This document shows positions 1 through 7,324 of a DNA stretch of 11,016 nucleotides, in pieces. How positions within the stretch are numbered: the stretch's first letter is position 1; every line of letters begins with the position of its first letter. This stretch comes from Anaerolineae bacterium (GTDB lineage Bacteria > Chloroflexota > Anaerolineae > B4-G1 > SLSP01), in the NCBI GenBank assembly GCA_016934645.1, contig JAFGSL010000053.1, forward strand, positions 1 through 11,016. Direction: 5' to 3'. The notes under the pieces were generated by a model. That model did not search any database. It was not told where the DNA came from and saw nothing but the letters and a program-made list of their open reading frames with translations. The translations under genes were made by a program, and so were the position numbers.

Positions 1-552
1 GAAAAGATCGACATCGGTCTCTTCTACATCCCCGTGGCGATGTTCATCATCATCGGGTCAGCCAACGCCGCCAATCTCACCGACGGGCTGGATGGACTGG
101 CAGGCATCATCATGGCGAGCACCTTCGTCGCCTATGCCATTATCGCCGATCTGCAAGGACAGATTTACCTAGAGCGCTTCTGCTTCACGATTGTCGGCGC
201 ATCGTTTGCCTTCTTGTGGTTCAATGCCCATCCCGCCGAGTTGATAATGGGCGACACGGGTTCCCTGGCATTGGGCTCGACGTTGGGCGTGGTGGCATTG
301 ATGACCGGACAATGGTTAATCTGGCCCATCGTCATGTTGATGCCGGTTGCCATCACGCTATCGGTAATCATCCAAGTGGGGTATTTCAAATACACCAAGA
401 AGAAATACGGCGAGGGTCGGCGCGTCTTCAAGATGGCACCGTTGCACCATCACTTCGAACTGCTGGGATGGTCAGAGACGCAGGTGGTACAGCGCTTCTG
501 GCTCGTCCAACTGCTGGCGGCGATGGCCGGTGTGGCCCTGGCGTTGATCTAG
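1..552 (+). CDS. mraY: Phospho-N-acetylmuramoyl-pentapeptide transferase, 3' part
   Basis: MraY is an integral membrane enzyme that transfers phospho-MurNAc-pentapeptide from UDP to undecaprenyl phosphate, giving lipid I. The frame is open from base 1 with no start inside the window, so the 5' half is cut off: 183 residues are visible against about 330-360 for the family. Counting from the window edge, the conserved segment [10 protein letters not shown] is at residues 25-34, the catalytic-type Asp of [10 protein letters not shown] at about residue 85, and the HHH motif ([12 protein letters not shown]) at 149-151. Hydrophobic helices lie between these motifs and at the C terminus. A GTG at 34 and ATGs after it are internal codons, not starts. 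The gene is followed by murD after 28 nt. Identity is certain; only the 5' end is missing. Confidence 0.97.
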   Translation, partial: EKIDIGLFYIPVAMFIIIGSANAANLTDGLDGLAGIIMASTFVAYAIIADLQGQIYLERFCFTIVGASFAFLWFNAHPAELIMGDTGSLALGSTLGVVALMTGQWLIWPIVMLMPVAITLSVIIQVGYFKYTKKKYGEGRRVFKMAPLHHHFELLGWSETQVVQRFWLVQLLAAMAGVALALI

Positions 553-556
553 TTTC

Positions 557-577
557 GAATTACAAATTACGAACTTT
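557..577 (+). repeat. Degenerate heptamer tandem repeat in the mraY-murD gap
   Basis: The 28-nt gap between the mraY stop and the murD ATG consists largely of three 7-nt units: GAATTAC (557-563), AAATTAC (564-570) and GAACTTT (571-577). The first two differ at one position; the third is more diverged. The gap is AT-rich against GC-rich flanks, and no Shine-Dalgarno is visible before the murD ATG at 581. Short heptanucleotide tandem repeats of this style are known from cyanobacterial genomes (STRR elements). I infer a similar class here. Three units is short, so chance cannot be excluded. Confidence 0.45.
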
Positions 578-580
578 GAC

Positions 581-1990
581 ATGACAGCGACATCGAACGT
601 GGTGATTCTAGGATTGGCCAGACAGGGGAAGGCGCTGGCACGCTTTTTCGCCGAACAAGGGTGGCGAGTCACCGTTTCGGACACACGCAAACCCGAGGCG
701 CTACAAGACGCCATGCGCGAACTGGATGATCTGCCGATACGCTACGTCTTGGGTGAACATCCGCTGAGTCTGCTGGACGGCTGCGACTTGTTCTGCACCA
801 GCGGTGGTGTACCCGTTGATCTGCCGGTTGTGCAAGAAGCCGCGCGGCGTGGGATTCCGCTCAGCAACGACGCGCAAGAGTTCATGCGACGCTCTCCGGC
901 TCCAATCATCGCCATCACCGGCTCGGCAGGGAAGACGACGACGACGACGCTGGTGGGTAAGATACTGACCGAAGCCGGATTCACCACGTGGGTCGGTGGC
1001 AATATTGGCAATCCACTGATCAACGATCTTCCGGAGATGCAGCCCGCCGACCGGGTGGTGATGGAGCTTTCGAGCTTCCAATTGGAGTTGATGCAGGTCA
1101 GCCCGCAGATCGCCGGGGTGCTCAACATCACACCCAATCACCTGGACCGGCACAAGACGATGGAGGCTTACATTGCGGCAAAAGCCAAAATCGTCACCCA
1201 TCAAAGGGAAAGCGATATCGCCATCTTGGGCTACGACGAACCGAACGCGCGAGCGCTGGCAGAATTGACACAAGCGGAAGTACGATATTTTAGTGGGACA
1301 GCGCAGGTTGGCAAAGCCGACCTCGGGAATAACCAAGTTCAGTTTAAGGTATTTTTACAAGGAAATACGCTCGTTCTACAACGCGCCGAGGGCCGGAGTG
1401 CCGTGTGCGAACGCCGCGATCTACGTCTGCGGGGAATGCACAACGCGATAAACGCCCTGGCAGCGATAGCGTTGGCAGATGCAGCAGGCGCAGATGTTCC
1501 GGCAATGGCACGCGTGCTGACGACCTTTACCGGGGTCGAACACCGTCTGGAAGAGATCCGCCGGGTCAATGACGCGCTGTGGATCAACGACTCCATCGCC
1601 ACCACGCCGGAGCGAGTGCTGGCAGCCTTACAGTCGTTCGACGAGCCGCTGATTCTGCTGGCCGGCGGGCGCGATAAGGATTTACCTTGGGAAGCATTCG
1701 CACGCACGGCGATCCAGCGAGTACGGGTGCTTATCCTGTTTGGCGAGGCAACGGAGTTGATCCGTGGACACGTCGCAGCGGCGTTGGCAGAAGCCCGGGC
1801 GAAACACCAGGCTGTGGAGCTCGAAACAGTCGTCGCGGCGGGGACGCTGGAGAATGCAGTACAGGTCGCCGCGCACCATGCACAACCCGGCGACGCTATC
1901 TTGCTCTCGCCTGGCGGCACGAGCTTTGATGCCTTCCGCGATTTCGCCGCTCGCGGCGAACGTTTTCGAGAATTAGTGATGGCGTTGTAA
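581..1990 (+). CDS. murD: UDP-N-acetylmuramoyl-L-alanine--D-glutamate ligase
   Basis: MurD is the cytoplasmic ATP-dependent ligase that adds D-Glu to UDP-MurNAc-L-Ala. The product is 469 residues, close to the usual 440-470. Seen in order: an N-terminal Rossmann-like domain starting VVILGLARQGKALA, the P-loop GSAGKTT with Lys118, the central-domain signature NHLDRH (186-191), the C-terminal ligase motif NDSIATTPE (336-344), GGRDKDLPWE, and the terminal LSPGGTSFDAF. Three of these differ from the textbook enzyme: GSAGK replaces GTNGK, SIATTP replaces SKATNP, and SPGGTS replaces SPACAS. Clostridial MurD also has SIAS-type motifs, so this looks like a lineage form and not damage. Start ATG 581 suits the N-terminal fold, but no Shine-Dalgarno precedes it, so translation may rely on coupling to mraY or on the AT-rich leader. 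Five consecutive ACG Thr codons (935-949) follow the P-loop Lys. Confidence 0.96.
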   Translation: MTATSNVVILGLARQGKALARFFAEQGWRVTVSDTRKPEALQDAMRELDDLPIRYVLGEHPLSLLDGCDLFCTSGGVPVDLPVVQEAARRGIPLSNDAQEFMRRSPAPIIAITGSAGKTTTTTLVGKILTEAGFTTWVGGNIGNPLINDLPEMQPADRVVMELSSFQLELMQVSPQIAGVLNITPNHLDRHKTMEAYIAAKAKIVTHQRESDIAILGYDEPNARALAELTQAEVRYFSGTAQVGKADLGNNQVQFKVFLQGNTLVLQRAEGRSAVCERRDLRLRGMHNAINALAAIALADAAGADVPAMARVLTTFTGVEHRLEEIRRVNDALWINDSIATTPERVLAALQSFDEPLILLAGGRDKDLPWEAFARTAIQRVRVLILFGEATELIRGHVAAALAEARAKHQAVELETVVAAGTLENAVQVAAHHAQPGDAILLSPGGTSFDAFRDFAARGERFRELVMAL

Positions 1991-2010
1991 CAGTAAATTA
2001 GGAGATTGGG

Positions 2011-3222
2011 ATGGCTGGACGTAAGAGAAAAACCACTGGTAGCACCTCTGCTGGCACCCACAGCTTCGATATGATGCTGGGGGTGACGCTGTTGGCGCTT
2101 TTAGCCTACGGGCTACTGATGTTGTACAGCGCCACATTTTTCGTGGGCGAAAGTTTCTGGCAGAAACAACTCCTCTGGATTGCGTTGGGCGGCGTCATCA
2201 TGCTGATTATGTACAACGTGCCTTACACAGCTTGGCAGAAATTGGCCCTGCCGTTAATGGGCGGAGCGCTGATCCTGTTGTTTGTGGTGCTGTTGTTGGG
2301 CGAACTGATCCTGGGCGCACAGCGTTCACTCATCGGCGCGTCGATCCAGCCGGGTGTCCTGGCGCGACCGATCGTGGTGATCTACATCGCAGCCTGGCTC
2401 TCGTCCAAGGGTGAGCAACTCAACCAGGTGCGTTATGGTCTGATCCCCTTCGCCGTGATTATCGGCGTGGTGGCCGGCATGGTCGCGTTGCAGCCCGACT
2501 TGAGCACGGCACTACTGCTTGTGGTCACCGGATTGGCGATGTTCTTCTACGCGGGCGGCGATCCGGTCCAGATTTTCGTGTCGGTTATCTCCGGCGGTAC
2601 GGCTTTCGGCTTTCTGGCCTGGCAACTGCCACACGCGCGCGACCGGCTCATGGCATATATCGGGTCCCTGCGCGATCCAGCGCAAATGCCCTATCACGTG
2701 CATCGCGCGATTATCGCCATCGGCGAGGGCGGTATCCTGGGCGTGGGAATCGGCGCCGGGCGGTTGAAATCCGGCTATCTGCCCTTCCCTCACACCGACA
2801 GTATTTTCGCCGTCATCGCCGAGGAGGCTGGGCTATTGGGATGTTTGTTGGTTATCACGCTCTTCATCCTACTCGCCTATCGTGGCTACCGCATCGCACT
2901 GGAAACGCCGGAGCCATTTGGTTCGCTACTTGCTTTCGGCGCAACGACGATGATCATCACCGAGGCACTGTTGAACATTATGGTTATGGTCGGGCTGATT
3001 CCCTTCACCGGCACAGCACTGCCGTTCTTCACTTACGGTGGTTCAGAAATGTTGATGACGATGGCTGGTGCAGGATTGTTATTGAGTGTTTCACGGGGAA
3101 GACCGAAACGGGGAGAAAGGAGTGCATTTGCCAATGCGATTCTGGATCGTGGGCGGCGGGACAGGCGGACACGTGTATCCGGCGCTCGCCGTAGCACAAG
3201 CCCTGCAAGCCGCCGCGCCTGA
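2011..3222 (+). CDS. ftsW: SEDS-family septal peptidoglycan glycosyltransferase FtsW
   Basis: FtsW is a polytopic membrane enzyme that polymerises lipid II at the division septum, normally with a class B PBP (FtsI). The 403-residue product has a short Lys/Arg/Thr/Ser cytoplasmic N terminus, then about ten hydrophobic helices starting at the FtsW-like LLALLAYGLLMLYSAT. Family motifs: QPDLSTALL, then HRAIIAIGEGGILGVGIGAG, then HTDSIFAVIAEEAG, whose Asp263 aligns with the essential E. coli FtsW Asp297, and the late loop ALPFFTYGGSEML. RodA is a paralogue, but dcw location next to murG favours FtsW. An AGGAG at 2000-2004 lies 6 nt before the ATG. The C terminus is odd: after the last helix (about residue 360) there is a roughly 43-residue tail with about 15 Arg/Lys, and its last 29 residues are encoded inside the start of murG. 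Confidence 0.94.
   Translation: MAGRKRKTTGSTSAGTHSFDMMLGVTLLALLAYGLLMLYSATFFVGESFWQKQLLWIALGGVIMLIMYNVPYTAWQKLALPLMGGALILLFVVLLLGELILGAQRSLIGASIQPGVLARPIVVIYIAAWLSSKGEQLNQVRYGLIPFAVIIGVVAGMVALQPDLSTALLLVVTGLAMFFYAGGDPVQIFVSVISGGTAFGFLAWQLPHARDRLMAYIGSLRDPAQMPYHVHRAIIAIGEGGILGVGIGAGRLKSGYLPFPHTDSIFAVIAEEAGLLGCLLVITLFILLAYRGYRIALETPEPFGSLLAFGATTMIITEALLNIMVMVGLIPFTGTALPFFTYGGSEMLMTMAGAGLLLSVSRGRPKRGERSAFANAILDRGRRDRRTRVSGARRSTSPASRRA
3116..3122 (+). promoter_or_regulatory. murG ribosome binding site inside ftsW
   Basis: AAAGGAG lies within the ftsW coding region, 11 nt before the ATG at 3134 and 5 nt before an in-frame TTG at 3128. It decides against the upstream in-frame GTG at 3086, which would add residues not expected before the conserved MRFWIVGGGTGGH start. 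The choice between TTG 3128 and ATG 3134 changes only two residues. Confidence 0.7.
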
Positions 3223-4264
3223 GGCAGGCGTTCCTCGCAACGCCTTGACCTGGATAGGCAGCATCGGCGGCATGGAGGCAGAATTGATCGCGCGCGCCGG
3301 CTTGCCCTTCATCGGCATTCCGGCCGGGGGACTGCACGGTGTCGCACTGCTAAATGCGGTGCGCAACGGCTGGCAGTTGACGCGGGGAACATTCGCTGCC
3401 CTGCGCCACCTCCGGCGCGAGCGCCCAGACGCGATCCTTACCACAGGCGGTTACGTCAGCGGACCAGTTGCGGTCGCAGCGGCATGGCGGCAAGTACCTA
3501 TCCTCGTCTATCTGCCGGACATCGAACCAGCGCAGTCGGTGAAGGCACTTGCCCGCCTGGCGACGCGCATTGGAGTGACGGTCGAGGATTCACGGGACTT
3601 CCTTCCGGCGAAGAAAGTCATCGTCACCGGCTATCCACTGGGCGAGCGCATCACGCGCTGGAACCGTGTCGCGGGACGCCAAGCACTCGGTCTGCCTCTT
3701 GACGATCTGGTGTTGTTAGTTTTCGGAGGCAGCCGAGGAGCACGGTCGATCAACCGGGCGTTGTTAGCGCAGTTACCAGCATTGACGGAAGTGGTGCACG
3801 TGTTGCACGTCAGCGGTGAGCTGGATTGGCCCGAGATCTCCGCCGCGCGCGAGACGTTGCCGGAGGATGTCAAAGCACGTTATCACGCCTACGCCTATCT
3901 CCACGACGAGATGGGAGCAGCAATGGCAGCAGCGGATCTGGCCGTCTGCCGGGCCGGGGCTTCGATTCTGGGCGAGTTTCCATATTTTGGCCTGCCCTCA
4001 ATCCTGGTCCCCTACCCTCACGCCTGGCGCTACCAGAAGGTCAACGCAGCGTGGCTTGCCGATCGTGGGGCCGCCGTCGTCGTAGAGGATGCCGAGTTGC
4101 CTACGCAGCTCGCGTCCACAGCGTGCGCGCTGCTGCAGGACACCGCGCGTCGGGAGGCGATGGCGACTGCAGCCCGCACACTCGCCCGGCCTGATGCGGC
4201 ACAGCGGCTGGCGGAACTGCTGGTGCAGGTGACAGGTGGCGCGAAAGCAAGAGGAATGAAATGA
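3134..4264 (+). CDS. murG: UDP-GlcNAc:lipid I N-acetylglucosaminyltransferase
   Basis: MurG is a GT-B enzyme, peripheral on the inner face of the membrane, that adds GlcNAc to lipid I to make lipid II. From ATG 3134 it is 376 residues, normal for the family. Seen: GGGTGGH at residues 7-13, the second glycine loop GGYVSGP, the third loop GGSRGARSIN (from 198), and the UDP-GlcNAc site with CRAGAS, Glu281 of GEFPYFGLPSILVPYP, Gln301 and Asn304 of YQKVNA. The usual HEQN segment after the second G-loop is absent; YLPDIEP (126-132) is there instead. Its first 89 nt overlap the 3' end of ftsW in another frame. It ends in an ATGA overlap with the next gene, which suggests translational coupling. Function is secure; the acceptor-side substitution is probably a lineage trait. 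Confidence 0.95.
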   Translation: MRFWIVGGGTGGHVYPALAVAQALQAAAPEAGVPRNALTWIGSIGGMEAELIARAGLPFIGIPAGGLHGVALLNAVRNGWQLTRGTFAALRHLRRERPDAILTTGGYVSGPVAVAAAWRQVPILVYLPDIEPAQSVKALARLATRIGVTVEDSRDFLPAKKVIVTGYPLGERITRWNRVAGRQALGLPLDDLVLLVFGGSRGARSINRALLAQLPALTEVVHVLHVSGELDWPEISAARETLPEDVKARYHAYAYLHDEMGAAMAAADLAVCRAGASILGEFPYFGLPSILVPYPHAWRYQKVNAAWLADRGAAVVVEDAELPTQLASTACALLQDTARREAMATAARTLARPDAAQRLAELLVQVTGGAKARGMK

Positions 4265-4791
4265 TACCCATACAAACCGTGTTTTTTGGTCTGATTCTGC
4301 TGTTTGGCATCATCGGCGGATTGCGCGGATGGGCTAAAGAATTGCTAGTAAGCTTCAGCGTGATCCTGGCACGCTTCATCGAGATGGTGTCGGTCGACTA
4401 CGTGCCCGTCCTCAGTGGATCACTGCAAGCACTGAGAGCCGATGACCCCAAGACGTGGTTTTATGTGCGCGCGATACTCTTCATTCTCGTCGTCTCTTTC
4501 GGATACGCCACTACGATCATCTCGTCTATGCTGGGGACACGGGCGCGCAAGGAGAAATTGCAGGATACGTTACTAGGCTTTTTCTTGGGAGCCATCAACG
4601 GCTTCCTGATCATTGGGATGTTGTGGGGATTTTTAGACAAATTGGGATACGGTCTGTGGGACATCACCGCACCCGCCACACCGCAAGCAGTAGGTATCAT
4701 TCCATATCTACCTCTCGGGTGGTTGGAAGGGCCAACATTGTTGGTGGCCGTGGCAATCGCATTCGCTTTCGTACTCATCGTCTTTATTTGA
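4261..4791 (+). CDS. CvpA-like integral membrane protein within the dcw cluster
   Basis: This 176-residue protein is predicted to be almost wholly in the membrane. Hydrophobic segments lie at about 6-20, 28-43, 66-87, 103-124 and 159-176, the last ending at the stop codon. The N terminus, with a hydrophobic stretch followed by GGLRGWAKELL, resembles the CvpA family (colicin V production protein, DUF-type membrane proteins with an RG-W/F-xxE turn after helix 1). That match is by eye. The family's molecular function is poorly defined; roles in envelope homeostasis and stress have been reported for some members. The start ATG forms a 4-nt ATGA overlap with the murG stop and has AGAGGA at 4250-4255. 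The stop is 9 nt before murC. This tight placement between murG and murC argues for co-translation with lipid II synthesis genes. The gene is certainly real; the family is probable. Confidence 0.8.
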   Translation: MIPIQTVFFGLILLFGIIGGLRGWAKELLVSFSVILARFIEMVSVDYVPVLSGSLQALRADDPKTWFYVRAILFILVVSFGYATTIISSMLGTRARKEKLQDTLLGFFLGAINGFLIIGMLWGFLDKLGYGLWDITAPATPQAVGIIPYLPLGWLEGPTLLVAVAIAFAFVLIVFI

Positions 4792-4800
4792 GGTCGCTCA

Positions 4801-6216
4801 GTGGCAAAATCACTAGACTTGCAGCGGTTTCACGAAATACACATCGTCGGCATCGGCGGCGCGGGGATGTCGGCGATTGCACGCGTGCTGCAAGGCAAAG
4901 GAATGCGCGTTCATGGTTCGGACCAGCGACAGTCTCCGCTCATCGATGCACTCAAAGCGGAAGGCATTCCGGTCGCTCTTGGTCATGCAGCGGGCAATCT
5001 GGGAGAGGCCGACCTGGTGCTGATCTCTTCTGCCATCCGTGACGACAATGTCGAAGTGCAGGCGGCGAAGAAGCGCGGCATCCGCGTCGTGGATCGCACG
5101 CAGTTTCTTGGCCCACTGACGGCTGGCTACGAGGTCATCGCCATCGCCGGGGCACACGGCAAGACCACCGTCACCGGTATGACAACGCTGCTGCTGTTGG
5201 GGGCAGGCCTTGATCCCACCTACATCGTGGGCGGGGTGATGGCAGACCTGAGCACCAACGCGCACACTGGGGCCGGGAAGTATTTCGTGATCGAAGCGGA
5301 TGAATACCGCAATACATTCTTGGCGCTCAAACCGACCATCGCTGTGGTGACCAATGTAGAATTCGATCATCCGGACAGTTTCCCAAGCACGCGCTTTGTG
5401 CGTATGGCCTTCGGTAACTTCGTCGACAACATCCAGGCGGGCGGTACGTTGATCGCGTGCAACGACGACGAACTGGCGCACGCCATCGCCGCATCTTTCC
5501 ACGCTAACGGCGGCAATCTGATGCTCTACGGGCAAAACGAGGGTATCGGGCTGACGTGGCGCGCAGTGGACATCCGCCCGAACGAACAGGGCGGCGTAAG
5601 CTTCACCGCGGTGCAGGGAACCAAAGCTGTGGGTGACATCCACCTGCGTGTACCCGGCAACTACAACGCCGTCAACGCGCTGGCGGTGTTGGGCGTCGCT
5701 TCGGTCCTGGAGATCAAATGGGAGATCGCGCGCGCAGCACTGGAACGGTTCACAGGCACGGCGCGGCGCTTCGAAATCCTGGGGGACGTGGACGATATCA
5801 TCGTCATCGATGACTACGCCCACCACCCCACGCAGATCCGTAACGTGTTGCAGGCAGCGCGGCAACGCTATCCGGGGCGGCGCGTCGTCGCCGTGTGGGA
5901 ACCGCACACATTCAGTCGCATCAAGGCGCTACACGACGATTTTATGACAGCCTTTGAAGCAGCGGATCAGGTGTTTGTGTTGCCCATTTACGCAGCACGG
6001 GAGGTCAGCGACGGCACACTAACATCCGACATACTGGCACAGCAGATGCGGCAACACCGTGCGCACGCGTCGGTTGGCGCATTTGCTACATTGGAAGAGG
6101 CTATCTTTCGCCTCACCGAGCAGGCGCAAAATGGGGACGTCATCATTATGATGGGCGCAGGCAACGAGTACATCGTGGGCAAGCGCCTCGTCTTAGAACT
6201 AGAACGCACAAGTTGA
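4801..6216 (+). CDS. murC: UDP-N-acetylmuramate--L-alanine ligase
   Basis: MurC is the cytoplasmic ATP-dependent ligase that adds L-Ala to UDP-MurNAc, the first amino acid of the stem peptide. At 471 residues it has the normal three-domain length. Motifs: the UDP-binding loop GIGGAGMSAIA near the N terminus, the P-loop GAHGKTT (117-123, Lys121), EADEYRNTFL (165-174), TNVEFDHPD, DDYAHHPTQI (from Asp337), WEPHTFSR, and the terminal MGAGNEY. EADEYR and FDHPD resemble the Bacillus subtilis type more than the E. coli type. The related ligase Mpl was considered, but the dcw setting and these motifs favour MurC. The start is GTG 4801; GAGG at 4790-4793, overlapping the upstream stop, gives a 7-nt spacing. 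Confidence 0.96.
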   Translation: MAKSLDLQRFHEIHIVGIGGAGMSAIARVLQGKGMRVHGSDQRQSPLIDALKAEGIPVALGHAAGNLGEADLVLISSAIRDDNVEVQAAKKRGIRVVDRTQFLGPLTAGYEVIAIAGAHGKTTVTGMTTLLLLGAGLDPTYIVGGVMADLSTNAHTGAGKYFVIEADEYRNTFLALKPTIAVVTNVEFDHPDSFPSTRFVRMAFGNFVDNIQAGGTLIACNDDELAHAIAASFHANGGNLMLYGQNEGIGLTWRAVDIRPNEQGGVSFTAVQGTKAVGDIHLRVPGNYNAVNALAVLGVASVLEIKWEIARAALERFTGTARRFEILGDVDDIIVIDDYAHHPTQIRNVLQAARQRYPGRRVVAVWEPHTFSRIKALHDDFMTAFEAADQVFVLPIYAAREVSDGTLTSDILAQQMRQHRAHASVGAFATLEEAIFRLTEQAQNGDVIIMMGAGNEYIVGKRLVLELERTS

Positions 6217-6217
6217 G

Positions 6218-6225
6218 AAGGAGGG
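6218..6225 (+). promoter_or_regulatory. Strong ribosome binding site of the 48-codon ORF
   Basis: AAGGAGGG lies directly after the murC stop. Its AGGAGG core ends 4 nt before the ATG at 6229. It is one of the best matches to the anti-Shine-Dalgarno in this window, and it is the main evidence that the short ORF downstream is translated. Confidence 0.75.
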
Positions 6226-6228
6226 ACT

Positions 6229-6375
6229 ATGTCACGTTTGACACGCTGGTTCATCAAATTCACCGGCATCAAGGGACGCCAACAGGCGCGCTACCGGGCC
6301 TACCATTCTGAAATCTTGGGGGCGAAAATGCGGGTAGTCAAGCGCGCCCAAGGGAAGCAAAAGGGAGGCCGGTAA
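6229..6375 (+). CDS. Small, very basic protein of unknown function (48 aa)
   Basis: I do not recognise this protein. It starts MSRLTRWFIKFTGIKGR and ends QGKQKGGR. By my count it has 8 Arg and 6 Lys against one Glu (residue 28), a net charge near +13. It has no Cys, no signal peptide and no membrane helix, although the first dozen residues alternate basic with large hydrophobic residues (Leu4, Trp7, Phe8, Ile9, Phe11), which could suit a nucleic acid or membrane surface. Support for a real gene: a near-perfect Shine-Dalgarno, a 12-nt gap from murC, a 4-nt gap to murB, and a fit that fills the space between the two. The murB ribosome binding site lies inside its last codons, so its translation may couple to murB. 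Function is unknown. Confidence 0.72.
   Translation: MSRLTRWFIKFTGIKGRQQARYRAYHSEILGAKMRVVKRAQGKQKGGR
6363..6368 (+). promoter_or_regulatory. murB ribosome binding site inside the short ORF
   Basis: GGGAGG in the last codons of the 48-codon ORF lies 11 nt before the murB GTG at 6380. The spacing is somewhat long, but it is the only purine-rich site near this start. Ribosomes finishing the short ORF at 6375 would stop on top of it. Confidence 0.5.
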
Positions 6376-6379
6376 CACC

Positions 6380-7324
6380 GTGCGTGTCGAGCATGCGCTC
6401 GCGGAAATCGCAGCCGCATTGGGCGACGCCGCACAGCGCGATGTAGCACATCGGAATGTGCCGTTAGCACGTTATTCTGGAGTCGGCATCGGCGGGCCGG
6501 CGGATCTGCTGGTCATCGCGCGAGACCGCGACACGCTCGTTCAGGCCGTTCGTTTAGCACAAGGGGCAGGGATAGAATGGCGAGTCTTCGGCGGCTTGAC
6601 CAACATCCTTCTACCCGACGGTGGACTGCGCGGGATGGTCATTCTCAATCAAACCCGCCGCGTGGACTACGACACAGCAACGCAGCAAGTGACAGCAGAA
6701 TCCGGCGCCATCATCGCCAAGGTAGCACAGGAGAGCGTGCGCAGAGGTTGGGGCGGGTTGACGTGGGCAGTAGGATTGCCCGGAACAGTCGGTGGAGCGG
6801 TGGTGAACAATGCAGGGGCGTTCGGTGGGGAGATCGCCAAAGCACTCGTCACCGCTCAGGTACTCACACCAAAAGGTGAAATTCAACAAGTCGAGCCGGA
6901 CTGGTTCGCATTCCAGTACCGGTACAGCAAACTTAAAAGTGCAAAGCGGATGGAGATCGTGGTCGACGCAACGTTTCAATTGGCGCTGCGCGACCCGGCA
7001 GTGCTGGCGGCCAAAGCCACCGAATACACAGAACGCCGCCAGCGCACCCAGCCACCAGGGCGGACATTAGGTTCGACGTTCAAGAATCCGCCCGGCGGAC
7101 CGGGTAAGCCCGGAGATTACGCCGGACGCTTGATCGAAGCAGCAGGGTTGAAGGGAACGCGACGTGGCGGATGTATGATCTCAGAAAAACATGCAAACTT
7201 TTTTATGAACGACGGTCACGGCACGGCAGAAGATTATCAAGCTTTGATCGACCTGGCCCAGGCAGAAGTTGAACGTCAATTTGGCGTCTACCTGGAACCA
7301 GAGATAGAAATTATTACAGATTGA
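6380..7324 (+). CDS. murB: UDP-N-acetylenolpyruvoylglucosamine reductase
   Basis: MurB is a cytoplasmic FAD enzyme that uses NADPH to reduce UDP-GlcNAc-enolpyruvate to UDP-MurNAc. The product is 314 residues, the usual size for the shorter type II form. Visible: FAD-domain motif [12 protein letters not shown], then [10 protein letters not shown], the flavin-binding stretch [19 protein letters not shown] (from 132), the substrate-contact motif YRYS (180-183), LGSTFKNP with the proton-donor Ser232, [24 protein letters not shown], and a terminal LEPEIEI carrying the conserved Glu (306 or 308). The start is GTG 6380. It lies between the short basic ORF and ddl; the order murC-murB-ddl-ftsQ is seen in several phyla though not in E. 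coli. The stop codon lies inside a heptamer repeat shared with the ddl start. Confidence 0.96.
   Translation: MRVEHALAEIAAALGDAAQRDVAHRNVPLARYSGVGIGGPADLLVIARDRDTLVQAVRLAQGAGIEWRVFGGLTNILLPDGGLRGMVILNQTRRVDYDTATQQVTAESGAIIAKVAQESVRRGWGGLTWAVGLPGTVGGAVVNNAGAFGGEIAKALVTAQVLTPKGEIQQVEPDWFAFQYRYSKLKSAKRMEIVVDATFQLALRDPAVLAAKATEYTERRQRTQPPGRTLGSTFKNPPGGPGKPGDYAGRLIEAAGLKGTRRGGCMISEKHANFFMNDGHGTAEDYQALIDLAQAEVERQFGVYLEPEIEIITD

Noticed and set aside
3086..3133. Upstream GTG start for murG at 3086
   Set aside because: It has no ribosome binding site and adds 16 residues before the conserved MRFWIVGGGTGGH start; AAAGGAG at 3116-3122 points to 3128/3134.
4813..5907. 364-codon open frame on the minus strand inside murC
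   Set aside because: It lies opposite a clearly conserved murC, its product is rich in Arg, His and Asp without any family motif, and such frames are common opposite GC-rich genes.
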